A stretch of DNA of 64,000 nt. It comes from Ignavibacteria bacterium. Its GTDB lineage: Bacteria; Bacteroidota; Ignavibacteria; Ignavibacteriales; Ignavibacteriaceae. Location of the stretch: the NCBI GenBank assembly GCA_017302895.1, contig JAFLBV010000001.1:434001-498000 (forward strand), in the 5' to 3' direction. Under the pieces are notes generated by a model that searched no databases, was not told the DNA's origin, and worked only from the letters and a program-made list of their open reading frames with translations. The first letter of the stretch is position 1; the number at the start of each line of letters is the position of its first letter. The position numbers and the translations under genes were made by a program. Shown here piece by piece: positions 9,244 to 17,402 of the stretch.

Positions 9244-9597
9244 ATGAAGAAAATGAAAAACATACTTTTTTATTCACCGGATCTTAGTTTTTGTGCCAGT
9301 GTGCTGATGTACTTTGAGAAGAAGTACGCAGTTACCACGACCAATGATTTTGATCAAATCGAAAGATTTCTGAAGAGTTCAGACTTCGACATGCTTATTA
9401 TCGACTGCCAGCCTAATGAGAAGATTGAAAATCTCATCAAGAATATACAACCCATGCCCATCATAATGACATATGTATTCACGAGGAATATTTTGTCGCT
9501 GGAATCCCAGATTCGCAGCTATGTAAACGCGATTCTTTACAAGCCATTTGATTTCGAAGAAATGTCGGGAAAAATCGACATTTTGATGGCAAATTAG
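9244..9597 (+). CDS. Single-domain response-regulator receiver protein, partly degenerate
   Basis: This 117-aa protein folds as a receiver domain alone: beta1 NILFYSPD, putative phosphoacceptor Asp54 in LIIDCQP, Thr76 and Lys100 in LYKPFDFEE. The acidic pair normally found after beta1, which binds Mg, is replaced by Tyr-Ser-Pro with only Asp13 left, so phosphorylation may be weak or absent. No output domain and no kinase are adjacent. It is alone on the plus strand. A second possible start (MKNILF) lies 9 bases in. Confidence 0.8.
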   Translation: MKKMKNILFYSPDLSFCASVLMYFEKKYAVTTTNDFDQIERFLKSSDFDMLIIDCQPNEKIENLIKNIQPMPIIMTYVFTRNILSLESQIRSYVNAILYKPFDFEEMSGKIDILMAN

Positions 9598-9668
9598 CAC
9601 TTCCAACCCCTTTTTACCCTTTTTATTGGAAATCCAATTAATATATTAAACTATTGGATAATTGTAAT

Positions 9669-9708
9669 TTGTTCAATAAATTAAACAGTTGTTTGTTTTA
9701 TTGAACAA
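9669..9708. promoter_or_regulatory. Long AT-rich inverted repeat upstream of the lipoprotein operon
   Basis: TTGTTCAATAAA (9669-9680) is the exact complement of TTTATTGAACAA (9697-9708). Inside is a second small stem, AAACA-gt-TGTTT (9683-9694). A further palindrome ATTGGAAATCCAAT lies at 9625-9638. The 202-bp gap separates the receiver gene from the lipoprotein at 9800. It could be an operator or a hairpin; no T-tract follows it. Confidence 0.45.
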
Positions 9709-9799
9709 TGTACTATTTGATTATGTTTGAATTTAGAAGAAACAAGGCACAAATGATCAGGCACGATATTTGCTGAATCATTAAAAAAAAGGAGCCGTC

Positions 9800-11098
9800 A
9801 TGAAAACCACGATTTTTTTACCAGTTTTATTGTTCGCCATTTGGGCTACGGGATGCTACACCCAGTTTGAAGTGCAGCGACCCGAAACCAAAGAGGTAGA
9901 GGTTGAGGTAGTGCAAAGAGAGTCTGATGATTCAGTCTCTGATATTGCTGATACTACCATCGTCTCCGCGAATGAAAATGATACGGACTATAATATAACC
10001 ATCAAGAGATATAAATATGTGGAACAGGATGATTACTGGACCCGTCCGGTAGTTTCCGTCAACATTGGTTACGGCTACGGCTATGTCTGGGATAATTTTT
10101 GCTATGATCCTTTCTGGGCATGGTATTACAATCCTTACATATACTATCCAAGATGGGTTTACCATCCGTGGTACTACTGGTATGACCCCTATCCTTACTA
10201 CTATGGATGGAACTACGGCTACGGACATCATTATGGCGGATATTATGGTTACAACGATGGTTTCTCGAAATACAAATATCGTGACAGAGATATCAGTTCG
10301 ATTCGTGGCAGAGATGGAGGCAGAGGATCGAGAGGTTCAGGAGGTGACGGATCAGGTGCGAGAACTCCCGGTATTACAGGAGGCAATGATCAGGTTGCGA
10401 AACGCTCCGGTGTAAGAAATGATGGTTCACGAACCGGTTCAGGAAGTACAGATGATGAAGTAAAAACTGAACGCAAACGGGGCGGATTTGATACCTGGAA
10501 TAGGGATGAAGAACCGGTAGTTAAAAGAAATTCCGGCAGGGAAGTCACAAAACGGGATGTCCGTTCAGGCGACAGAACCGATGGCACAGGAAACGATACC
10601 AAAAAGATTGAAAAAAGATCAACCGACAGAAATGACGGCGAATCTACAACTGTAACTCGCAGAAAAGATAACCGTACAGACGGCGAGAAAAAGGGTAACA
10701 ATAACTCCGGTAGCAGAAAATCAACCCGTGAAACCAAGAAAAATGACAATTCAGGAAGTACCGGAAGAGAAACAAAACGACCTTCAAGAAATGATGGTGA
10801 TAACAACAGTTCCGGAAAAACATACAAATCCCCGTCCAGAAATGACGGTAACTCAAGTGGATCGGGAAGTTCGGGAAAAACCTATAGATCACCATCAAGG
10901 AATGACGGTAATTCAAGCGGTTCGGGAAGTTCAGGCAGAAGCAGCAGCAGAGGTTCCGGCAGAAATGACGGCGGTTCGAGCAGCGGAACTTACAGGTCAC
11001 CCTCTTCCTCATCAGGTAGCAGTGGTCATTCATCAGGTTCGTCCCGTTCAAATTCAGGTTCGAGCTCAGGCAGCAGCAGACGGTCAGGTTCCAGATAA
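9800..11098 (+). CDS. Low-complexity lipoprotein: aromatic-rich stretch plus Ser/Gly/RNDG repeats
   Basis: This 432-aa protein has a type II signal peptide with lipobox ATGC (Cys19). A charged segment precedes a block (about 91-150) in which roughly half the residues are Tyr, Trp or Phe (NPYIYYPRWVYHPWYYWYDP). The remainder is Arg/Ser/Gly-rich with recurring RNDG or RTDG motifs and two exact-length 20-aa repeats (SGKTY[KR]SPSRNDGNSSGSGS). No catalytic motif is visible. A surface-exposed or matrix-like structural role is my inference. It is first in an operon with a second Ser/Gly-rich lipoprotein and a PorV-like barrel. GGAG precedes the ATG. Confidence 0.85.
   Translation: MKTTIFLPVLLFAIWATGCYTQFEVQRPETKEVEVEVVQRESDDSVSDIADTTIVSANENDTDYNITIKRYKYVEQDDYWTRPVVSVNIGYGYGYVWDNFCYDPFWAWYYNPYIYYPRWVYHPWYYWYDPYPYYYGWNYGYGHHYGGYYGYNDGFSKYKYRDRDISSIRGRDGGRGSRGSGGDGSGARTPGITGGNDQVAKRSGVRNDGSRTGSGSTDDEVKTERKRGGFDTWNRDEEPVVKRNSGREVTKRDVRSGDRTDGTGNDTKKIEKRSTDRNDGESTTVTRRKDNRTDGEKKGNNNSGSRKSTRETKKNDNSGSTGRETKRPSRNDGDNNSSGKTYKSPSRNDGNSSGSGSSGKTYRSPSRNDGNSSGSGSSGRSSSRGSGRNDGGSSSGTYRSPSSSSGSSGHSSGSSRSNSGSSSGSSRRSGSR
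10811..10930 (+). repeat. 60-bp tandem repeat inside the lipoprotein gene
   Basis: Two successive 60-bp units start at 10811 and 10871. Each encodes SGKTY[KR]SPSRNDGNSSGSGS, and a degenerate third unit begins at 10931. Third-codon differences between the units suggest the copies are old or held by protein-level selection. Confidence 0.85.
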
Positions 11099-11109
11099 CG
11101 AGGTATAAA

Positions 11110-11652
11110 ATGAAAAATTTGATTTTGATGTTCCTGTTGCTCTTTTCTCCCCTCATTTTGAGCGGTTGTTATACAATAGTTGACAGTGGACAAAGTCTCT
11201 CTGAAGAGGAGATAACCGAGATAGAAAGAGACTATGATGAAGAAGATTATGTGCAGTCCTACTATTCAGGAAATTATTTTGGTGGATATTCAAGCTACCA
11301 CAGTCTGCCATGGTGGTACTCCATAACCCCCGTAACAGTAGGTTCAAGCGGTTCTTCAGATGGTACGGAGACCGAGTCCGTGGTTACAAGAAAAAGAGAC
11401 AAGGAAAAGACGAATCTTAGAAACCGTGATGGTGGAAGGAATTCATCGGGTGAATATTCAGGAGCTACTACCACAAGAAGTGGTTCAGGAAGTTCTGGCG
11501 GAAATTCGGGTTCAACGACCCCCACTACCACGAATTCAACTGCACCTGCAACAAAATCATCCAACAGTGATGACAGTGGAAGCAGAAGCGGGAATTCCGG
11601 TGATAATAAGAACAGTTCAGGGCGTACGAATTCAGGAGGCGGAAGAAAATGA
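11110..11652 (+). CDS. Ser/Gly/Thr-rich lipoprotein
   Basis: This 180-aa protein has a lipoprotein signal peptide (LILSGC, Cys20), then an acidic segment and a short aromatic patch (YSGNYFGGYSSYHSLPWWY). A long Ser/Gly/Thr/Asn tail follows with no predicted fold. It looks like a shorter relative of the preceding lipoprotein: both start their mature part with Cys-Tyr-Thr, then have acidic, aromatic and Ser/Gly-rich segments in that order. It starts 11 bp after that gene (GAGGT upstream) and its stop overlaps the next ATG by 4 bp, so the three genes are coupled. Function unknown. Confidence 0.82.
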   Translation: MKNLILMFLLLFSPLILSGCYTIVDSGQSLSEEEITEIERDYDEEDYVQSYYSGNYFGGYSSYHSLPWWYSITPVTVGSSGSSDGTETESVVTRKRDKEKTNLRNRDGGRNSSGEYSGATTTRSGSGSSGGNSGSTTPTTTNSTAPATKSSNSDDSGSRSGNSGDNKNSSGRTNSGGGRK

Positions 11653-13064
11653 AAAAATTGATGATATTATTTCTCTTTACGACGGGTTTCATTTATTCTC
11701 AAACTGTGAATGATGCAGTAAGGCTTGTAATGCCCGGATTTGGATCGGGAGCAAGATCGATAGGTATGGGCAATGCATTCGTAGCGATGAGCGATGACGG
11801 ATTGGGCATGAATTCCAATCCTGCCGGAATTGCATTAGTCAGAAGGTTCGAACTTGGAACAGGATTCAAATACTCAAGCACAGGGAATAATACCACATTT
11901 TTCGGCAATCAGAACAGTGTGAACAATTCTGCAGCACTTCTGGATAATTTCTCGATTCTTATCCCTGTTCCCACATTGAGAGGAAGTCTTGTGCTCGGCA
12001 CTTCCTACAATAACGTACATGACTTTTCGGGTAAGCTGGCTTTCAATGGTTTCAACGGTGGCAGCAATTCCATGATTCAGGATCTGAACAGTTATTCCAA
12101 TATTCCTTTTGAGTTGTATCTTACAGATGATAATTCGGTCACGAAAATCAACGGAAGACTCAATCAGTCAGGGACGCGGTTACAGACAGGATCAACCGGA
12201 ATCTGGAATTTCTCCGCAGCCTATGAAGCCTATAAAAATCTCTTTCTCGGTGTAACCATAGGTATTGGACGCGGAGATTATGAAAACAATTTTGATCTAA
12301 GGGAAAGTGATATCAATGGAGTTTATGAAGGTAATGAATTGGCTCCCGGAAATACCTTCACCAAACAGTTCAGAGCATTTGACTACAAAACAATTCTGAA
12401 CTGGGATGTCAGTTTCTACGACATAAAATTAGGTATGCTTTATCAGGTCAGGGACCTGGCAAGAGTAGGAATGACCGTTGAAATGCCTACGACCTACACC
12501 ATCAAGGAAAAATATGGTGTCGAAGCTTCCTCATCGTGGGGCACGGGCAGGGTAGTTTCAGTTGACCCGGCTGATTATGCAAGTGATGTTGAATATGAGA
12601 TTTCGAAACCGTTTAAGTTTACGGGAGGAGTTTCATTCAATTTCAGAGGACTGATTATTTCCGGACAGGCGTCATTTATGGATTACTCTCAGACAAAGTT
12701 CAGGGATATTTCAGGACTTGGAAATTCATTTGTTAGCGGTCTGAATAAAGATGTGCAGGCAACTTTAAGGGCAGTACTCAATTACAATTTTGGGGCTGAA
12801 TACACCATTCCCTTCATTGATGCACGGGTAAGGGCCGGATATTTCACTTTGAAATCGCCTTATAAAGAGGATCCGTCAGAATATGACAGAAAATTCCTGA
12901 CTTTTGGTCTTGGTTATCTTCTCGACGGTGAATTGTCTTTTGATGTGGCTTACATGTATGGCTGGTGGAAAGATTTCGGTGAAAACTACGGGTTTAACCA
13001 GTCAAGAACTCTTCAGGATATAACCTATCACAATGCAGTTTTTGGTGTTTCTTTCCGTTTCTAA
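11649..13064 (+). CDS. PorV/OmpP1-like outer-membrane beta-barrel protein
   Basis: After a signal peptide (MKKLMILFLFTTGFIYS) the mature N-terminus carries SGARSIGMGNAFVAMSDDGL and NSNPAGIA, the hallmark of the PorV/OmpP1/FadL-like barrel group. Alternating beta strands follow and the last residue is an aromatic (VFGVSFRF). Relatives either move hydrophobic compounds or, as PorV, shuttle T9SS cargo to the sortase. Here the barrel follows two surface lipoproteins with a 4-bp overlap, so helping to export or display them is a reasonable inference. 471 aa. Confidence 0.85.
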   Translation: MKKLMILFLFTTGFIYSQTVNDAVRLVMPGFGSGARSIGMGNAFVAMSDDGLGMNSNPAGIALVRRFELGTGFKYSSTGNNTTFFGNQNSVNNSAALLDNFSILIPVPTLRGSLVLGTSYNNVHDFSGKLAFNGFNGGSNSMIQDLNSYSNIPFELYLTDDNSVTKINGRLNQSGTRLQTGSTGIWNFSAAYEAYKNLFLGVTIGIGRGDYENNFDLRESDINGVYEGNELAPGNTFTKQFRAFDYKTILNWDVSFYDIKLGMLYQVRDLARVGMTVEMPTTYTIKEKYGVEASSSWGTGRVVSVDPADYASDVEYEISKPFKFTGGVSFNFRGLIISGQASFMDYSQTKFRDISGLGNSFVSGLNKDVQATLRAVLNYNFGAEYTIPFIDARVRAGYFTLKSPYKEDPSEYDRKFLTFGLGYLLDGELSFDVAYMYGWWKDFGENYGFNQSRTLQDITYHNAVFGVSFRF

Positions 13065-13078
13065 ATCCGGAGTCTCCT

Positions 13079-14038
13079 ATTAAGGGTTTACTTATCCGGA
13101 TAGAGGGCCAAAGCCACTGGGTGATGCCCGAAAAGGAAAACCGGGTTATCAGGTGTGTTCTTCGAGGCAGGTTCAAGCATGACCTCCGTATGAAAAAAGA
13201 CAAACTCCTGCTTACCGACATTGCAGTTGTTGGAGATTATGTTGAATTTGACCAGATAGATGACACTTCAGGCGTGATTTTTGCCGTTGATTCCAGAAAA
13301 AATTACATTTCAAGAAAAGCACCCAAAATCAAAGGCTCAACCCTCAGGGGAGAACGCCTCGAACAGGTAATTGCAGCCAACATAGATCAGATTTTTATCA
13401 TCTGCTCATTTGGTGTGCCGCCATTCAATAACAAAGCTCTCGACCGGTTTCTTGTGATTGCCGAAAGTTCAAATATCCATCCGGTAGTTGTGTTTAACAA
13501 ACTGGATCTTGTCGAGATTCCCGAGGAACCCGAACTCTGGGCCGACCTTTATACCGGATTGGGTTATGAATTATACGCTGTCTCTGCTCTGACAGGTGAG
13601 GGTATTGCTGAATTAAGAAAAGGATTCACGGGAAAGAAGAGTCTGTTTTGGGGACACTCAGGTGTTGGCAAGTCGTCTCTGATAAATGCACTTTTCCCCG
13701 AACTCAATCTTGCTACCGGGGATGTAAGTGCCTTCTCGCAAAGGGGAAAACACACCACAGTTATTGTTAATATGAACAGAATTGACAATGATACTTTTCT
13801 TATCGATACTCCAGGAATTAGAGAAATCGCCCCCTTCGGTATTCAAAAAGATGATTTAAGCCATTATTTCATCGAATTTGCTGATCATCTCCAAAAATGT
13901 AAATACAAACCCTGCACTCATCTGCATGAACCCGGCTGTGGAGTAATCGAAGCTGTCGAAAGGGAAGAGATATCTCCCGAGAGATACGACAGTTATCTCC
14001 GGCTTTTGGATAACATTGAAGAGGATATGGTATATTGA
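13079..14038 (+). CDS. rsgA: Ribosome small-subunit biogenesis GTPase RsgA, apparent AUU start
   Basis: This is a circularly permuted GTPase that helps mature the 30S subunit. Seen in order: an OB-fold, G4 FNKLD, G1 GHSGVGKSS, G3 DTPG, and a zinc knuckle CKYKPCTHLHEPGC. The first ATG (13124, after GTG at 13121) would remove the first OB-fold strand. The frame stays open upstream and encodes KGLLIRIEGQSHWV, which matches the family N-terminus. The best-placed initiator there is ATT at 13079, six bases after GGAG. No ATG, GTG or TTG was found in frame between 13019 and 13121. With this start the protein is 319 aa, a normal length. It follows the barrel gene by 14 bp. Confidence 0.9.
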   Translation: MKGLLIRIEGQSHWVMPEKENRVIRCVLRGRFKHDLRMKKDKLLLTDIAVVGDYVEFDQIDDTSGVIFAVDSRKNYISRKAPKIKGSTLRGERLEQVIAANIDQIFIICSFGVPPFNNKALDRFLVIAESSNIHPVVVFNKLDLVEIPEEPELWADLYTGLGYELYAVSALTGEGIAELRKGFTGKKSLFWGHSGVGKSSLINALFPELNLATGDVSAFSQRGKHTTVIVNMNRIDNDTFLIDTPGIREIAPFGIQKDDLSHYFIEFADHLQKCKYKPCTHLHEPGCGVIEAVEREEISPERYDSYLRLLDNIEEDMVY

Positions 14039-14040
14039 AG

Positions 14041-14115
14041 TTCAGAACCTCAGAGCTTCGGAACCTTTGAACTTTGCAGATACTGAACCTCTGAAGTTCC
14101 GAAGTACCGAGGTAC
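14041..14115. repeat. Degenerate 8-bp-period repeat block (copy 1)
   Basis: Immediately after the rsgA stop the sequence divides into consecutive 8-mers: TTCAGAAC, CTCAGAGC, TTCGGAAC, CTTTGAAC, TTTGCAGA, TACTGAAC, CTCTGAAG, TTCCGAAG, TACCGAGG. The consensus is roughly YWCNGARN. The same pattern and register recur at 61301-61356 and, with a slip, at 61129-61196. It is non-coding and its function is unknown. Confidence 0.75.
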
Positions 14116-14188
14116 TCCCCGTCACACAGGACAAAAAAATATTTCTTTTTCTCTTTGATTTTTGTTGTAAACCCCTTATATTGCATGT

Positions 14189-14584
14189 ATGAAAGTAAAA
14201 GTAATTTTTCTCGCACTCCTTTTTTCGATCGGCACCCTTGTAGCCGGCGCTTTTCTCGACTTTTTCTACGCAAAGAGTGAAGACGGGAAAGTGAAGGTTG
14301 AATGGAAAACCACCTCTGAAAGCAATCTCAGAGAGTTTACCATTGAGAGAAGAACTCACAATACTCCCTTCACAGAAGTTACCACTGTAAGACCCAAAGG
14401 TAACAACTCCTACTATGTCTATTATGACGAAGGTGCATACAAAACCACCGATGTTATATATGTTTACCGGCTTAGAATTAATGACAGAGATAATTCTGCT
14501 TCCTATTCAAAAGAAGTGTCGGTCAGTCATTCAGTTTCAGGTTTCAAAAAGACCTGGGGCAGTATAAAGGCAATGTTCCGTTAG
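14189..14584 (+). CDS. Small secreted protein with beta-sandwich-like domain
   Basis: This 131-aa protein has a signal peptide (MKVKVIFLALLFSIGTLVAG). One domain follows, containing KVEWKTTSESNLREFTIER and VYRLRINDRD. That pattern (WKT.SE.N...F.IER ... Y.Y.L.. .D) is shared with fibronectin-III-like domains found next to T9SS sorting signals in Bacteroidota. No sorting signal is present here. It ends with a short basic helix. Function unknown. A promoter-like 13-mer TTGTTGTAAACCC (14162-14174) lies just upstream and also occurs before the YtxH gene. Confidence 0.75.
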   Translation: MKVKVIFLALLFSIGTLVAGAFLDFFYAKSEDGKVKVEWKTTSESNLREFTIERRTHNTPFTEVTTVRPKGNNSYYVYYDEGAYKTTDVIYVYRLRINDRDNSASYSKEVSVSHSVSGFKKTWGSIKAMFR

Positions 14585-14597
14585 AATAAACGCTAAA

Positions 14598-15869
14598 TTG
14601 GTTCCTCTTCCTCTCAATTCACCACAAAGAATTTTCTTTTACCTCCTTTTAGTTTTTCCATTTCTATTCTCATCCTGTTCAACCACTGTGCGGAGTTCAT
14701 CGGGCAAGGTTCCCGAACAAAACAACAATAGCACCACATCAAAATTAAGGCAAAACATTCGCGTCTTGATAGATGAAGAGGTTAAGGAATTTTCTTTCAA
14801 ACTGGACATTGATGCAGAATTTCTTATCGGTGAAGAAAAAAAAGGAGCTATAGGTGACGGTGAAAAAATTGTTGTCAATTCAGCAAGAGGAGTTGTAAAT
14901 ATAACATTACCTTCGGGTGTGATTTCTGCTCAGTTTATAAAACTGAAACCCGCTAACAAGCAGGAATTTATCAATTTCCATAAAAAAACTTACAGGGGTG
15001 AGCTCTGGTTTTTGGCTCAGGGATCAAAAACTTTTGTGGTCAACTATCTCGATCTTGAAGATTACCTCCTTGGGGTGGTTCCTCTTGAGATTGGGTTGAA
15101 GGACAATCATTTTTTCGAAGCTCTGAAGTGTGCTGCAGTTGCCGGACGAACCTTTGCCTTGAATCGTATCGTCGAGAAGAGAGCTTTTTTTGATGTAACT
15201 GATGGAGTTAAAGATCAGGCTTATGGTGGTTTGGATGTCGAAACAGGTATTGACAGCCGGGCTGTGAGGGAGACTGAAGGCTTAATCCTGACCTATAATA
15301 AAAAACCTGCACTTGTATTTTATCATGCCAACTGCGGCGGGCATACTGAGGATATTGCAAATGTCTTTGGCCCTGTTGATCTCCCTTATCTGAAAGGGAT
15401 TCCCGATGGAGATCCGCCATATTGCGAAAAATCCCCCTCATTCCGTTGGACAGAGTCATACACTCCATTTGAAATTATCAGGTATCTGTTTGATGCTCAA
15501 CTTATTAAGTCAAAAAACCTTGTTCTCGAGGGACTTGAGATAAAAGAGCGCCATCGATCGGGACGGGCAAAAAGTCTTGTTGTTTATATAAGAGATCAAA
15601 AACCATTTTCAATCCCCGGTTCAAAAATCAGGGATGTCATTAAGAGTAAAAAAGATAATTCAATTCTTAGAAGTTCCAATTTTACTATTGAAATGAGCGA
15701 AAAGGACGGGATTCTCAGCAAAATAGTCTTTACAGGCAAAGGTAATGGTCACGGTGTTGGCATGTGCCAATGGGGAGCATTAAATCAAAGCCGGAGCAAA
15801 ACCCCATTTACTGAAATTCTACAACACTATTTTCCGGGAACTGAAATAACTCAAGCTTATGATAATTGA
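14598..15869 (+). CDS. SpoIID/LytB-domain lipoprotein
   Basis: This 423-aa protein starts at TTG, as there is no ATG near the signal sequence. It has a lipobox-like FSSC at about residue 27. The SpoIID/LytB core follows: LEDYLLGVVPLEIG, AGRTFALN, YHANCGGHTEDIANVFG and the C-terminal GNGHGVGMCQWGA. SpoIID in sporulating bacteria is a lytic transglycosylase acting on denuded peptidoglycan. In non-sporulators the domain is found in envelope proteins of less certain role. Its stop overlaps the maf start by 11 bp, so it is transcribed with maf and the next two genes. Confidence 0.88.
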   Translation: MVPLPLNSPQRIFFYLLLVFPFLFSSCSTTVRSSSGKVPEQNNNSTTSKLRQNIRVLIDEEVKEFSFKLDIDAEFLIGEEKKGAIGDGEKIVVNSARGVVNITLPSGVISAQFIKLKPANKQEFINFHKKTYRGELWFLAQGSKTFVVNYLDLEDYLLGVVPLEIGLKDNHFFEALKCAAVAGRTFALNRIVEKRAFFDVTDGVKDQAYGGLDVETGIDSRAVRETEGLILTYNKKPALVFYHANCGGHTEDIANVFGPVDLPYLKGIPDGDPPYCEKSPSFRWTESYTPFEIIRYLFDAQLIKSKNLVLEGLEIKERHRSGRAKSLVVYIRDQKPFSIPGSKIRDVIKSKKDNSILRSSNFTIEMSEKDGILSKIVFTGKGNGHGVGMCQWGALNQSRSKTPFTEILQHYFPGTEITQAYDN

Positions 15870-16437
15870 TATTGAAGTGGTTTTGGCATCCGCTTCCCCA
15901 AGAAGGCGTTTTCTCCTCGGTCAGATAGTCCGTAAACTGGAATTTATTTCCCTTGATACCGATGAATCTTTTGATCCAGCAATTCCCAAAAAGGAAGTGG
16001 CGACACTTCTCGCAAAAAGGAAAATGGATGATGCACTTTCCCGGGGCATCCAGGGTATTGTTGTTACTGCAGATACAATAGTGGTGTTGGACGATGAAAT
16101 ACTCGGAAAACCCGCAGATGCCAATGAAGCAAAAAAGATGCTTGGAATGCTAAGTGGAAATGAACATACGGTTGTTACGGGATTCTCTGTGGTCAATACA
16201 AGAAACGGAAAAAGGATCGATTCTTCTGTAGAAACCAAAGTAAGGTTCACTCATCTTACCGAAGAAGAAATAGATGGTTATGTAGCTACTGGAAGTTCTT
16301 TCGACAAAGCAGGCGGGTACGGTGTACAGGATGGCTACGGTTCCATTTTTATGGAGAGTATCTCGGGGTGTTACTATAATGTCATGGGTCTTCCTACGAA
16401 TGCCGTTTACAAGGCACTGAAGAAAGTTTTGAATTGA
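15859..16437 (+). CDS. maf: Maf family nucleoside-triphosphate pyrophosphatase
   Basis: This 192-aa enzyme hydrolyses non-canonical or modified NTPs (dTTP/UTP or m7GTP in characterised members) to NMP and PPi. Seen: the N-terminal phosphate loop VLASASPRRRFLL, the catalytic Asp in TADTIVV, GKPADANEAKKML, and SFDKAGGYGVQDGYG near the end. Length is typical (about 190-200). The Ser-Phe-Asp-Lys-Ala-Gly-Gly-Tyr-Gly motif with Gln in the following VQDG resembles the YhdE/dTTP-type more than the YceF type, but this is a weak inference. It overlaps both neighbours. Confidence 0.95.
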   Translation: MIIDIEVVLASASPRRRFLLGQIVRKLEFISLDTDESFDPAIPKKEVATLLAKRKMDDALSRGIQGIVVTADTIVVLDDEILGKPADANEAKKMLGMLSGNEHTVVTGFSVVNTRNGKRIDSSVETKVRFTHLTEEEIDGYVATGSSFDKAGGYGVQDGYGSIFMESISGCYYNVMGLPTNAVYKALKKVLN

Positions 16438-17402
16438 AAAACTACAAGCAAAAGATCATCATTTCCATAATCGCATCGGTGATCATATATTTGGGTTTTT
16501 CGATTTATGCCGATCTCGATAAGGTGTTAAAGGCACTATCGGGATTCAGTCTGTACCTCATTCCTGTAATTCTTTTACTGGTTTTTGCAAATTACCTTTT
16601 CCGCTTCATCAAATGGCACTATTACCTCGGCCTGATAGGGGTGAAAATCGGGGCAGGGGAGTCATTCCTCATTTTTCTTAGCGGATTTGTTTTAAGTGTT
16701 ACTCCCGGGAAGATGGGAGAAGTGTTGAAATCTTTTCTCCTGAAAGAAAGAACGGGAGTTGCCGTCAGCAGGACTGCTCCGGTCATCTTCGCTGAGAGAG
16801 TAACTGATATGACTGCACTTATGATTATCGCTTTGGTGGGGGCGATGAGCTTCAATTACGGGAGGGTGTTCGCCATCGGAGCGATCATTGCTTTCATTAT
16901 TATGATTGTGGTGATCTCAAGCCGTAAGCTTTCTCTGGGGATGATAGATTTACTGGGGAAAATCGGTTTTCTGAAGAAAATTATTCCGCACCTGCATGAG
17001 TTGTATGAGAGTGCGTATATTTTGTTAAAACCCAAGCCGATTTTCCTAATGACGATATTCAGTTTAGTGTCATGGTTTTTCGAATGTTATGCGTATTTTT
17101 TGATTTTGGAAGATTTTTCTGTTGATGTCTCTTTATTTAGAGCATCATTTTATTATTCATTCGCAACTGTTGCAGGAGCCTTGTCGTTTCTGCCGGGGGG
17201 GCTTGGAGCTGCGGATGCACTTTTTACACTGTTCATTCAGTCCCTTGGGAAGTCTGAGGCCATAGCCGTATCTTCAACGATACTGATCAGAGTTGCAACA
17301 CTCTGGTTTGCAGTGATCGTTGGACTGGTTGCATTTGGCTTTTTTCAGAGGCGCTCAGGGAAAATCGATTTAAACAAACTTAATGAGAAGGAGGTCAGCT
17401 AA
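16434..17402 (+). CDS. Flippase-like membrane protein (LPG synthase TM region, UPF0104 type)
   Basis: This 322-aa protein has about eight hydrophobic segments. It carries the family signatures of lysylphosphatidylglycerol synthetase TM-region proteins: [13 protein letters not shown] near residue 60, [17 protein letters not shown] at about 85, and [17 protein letters not shown] near 250. Relatives are proposed flippases or lipid-modifying membrane proteins; no synthase domain is attached here. It starts with TTG overlapping the maf stop by 4 bp, and its TAA shares a base with the icd ATG. A run of seven G (17195-17201) lies in the Gly-Gly motif. Confidence 0.88.
   Translation: MKNYKQKIIISIIASVIIYLGFSIYADLDKVLKALSGFSLYLIPVILLLVFANYLFRFIKWHYYLGLIGVKIGAGESFLIFLSGFVLSVTPGKMGEVLKSFLLKERTGVAVSRTAPVIFAERVTDMTALMIIALVGAMSFNYGRVFAIGAIIAFIIMIVVISSRKLSLGMIDLLGKIGFLKKIIPHLHELYESAYILLKPKPIFLMTIFSLVSWFFECYAYFLILEDFSVDVSLFRASFYYSFATVAGALSFLPGGLGAADALFTLFIQSLGKSEAIAVSSTILIRVATLWFAVIVGLVAFGFFQRRSGKIDLNKLNEKEVS

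Noticed and set aside
10390..11156. Long reading frames antisense to the lipoprotein genes
   Set aside because: They arise from the low-complexity repeats on the coding strand; composition is a mirror of the Ser/Gly/Arg repeats.
17195..17201. Run of seven G in the flippase-like gene as a phase-variation tract
   Set aside because: Seven bases is short for slippage control and the codons encode a conserved Gly-Gly motif.
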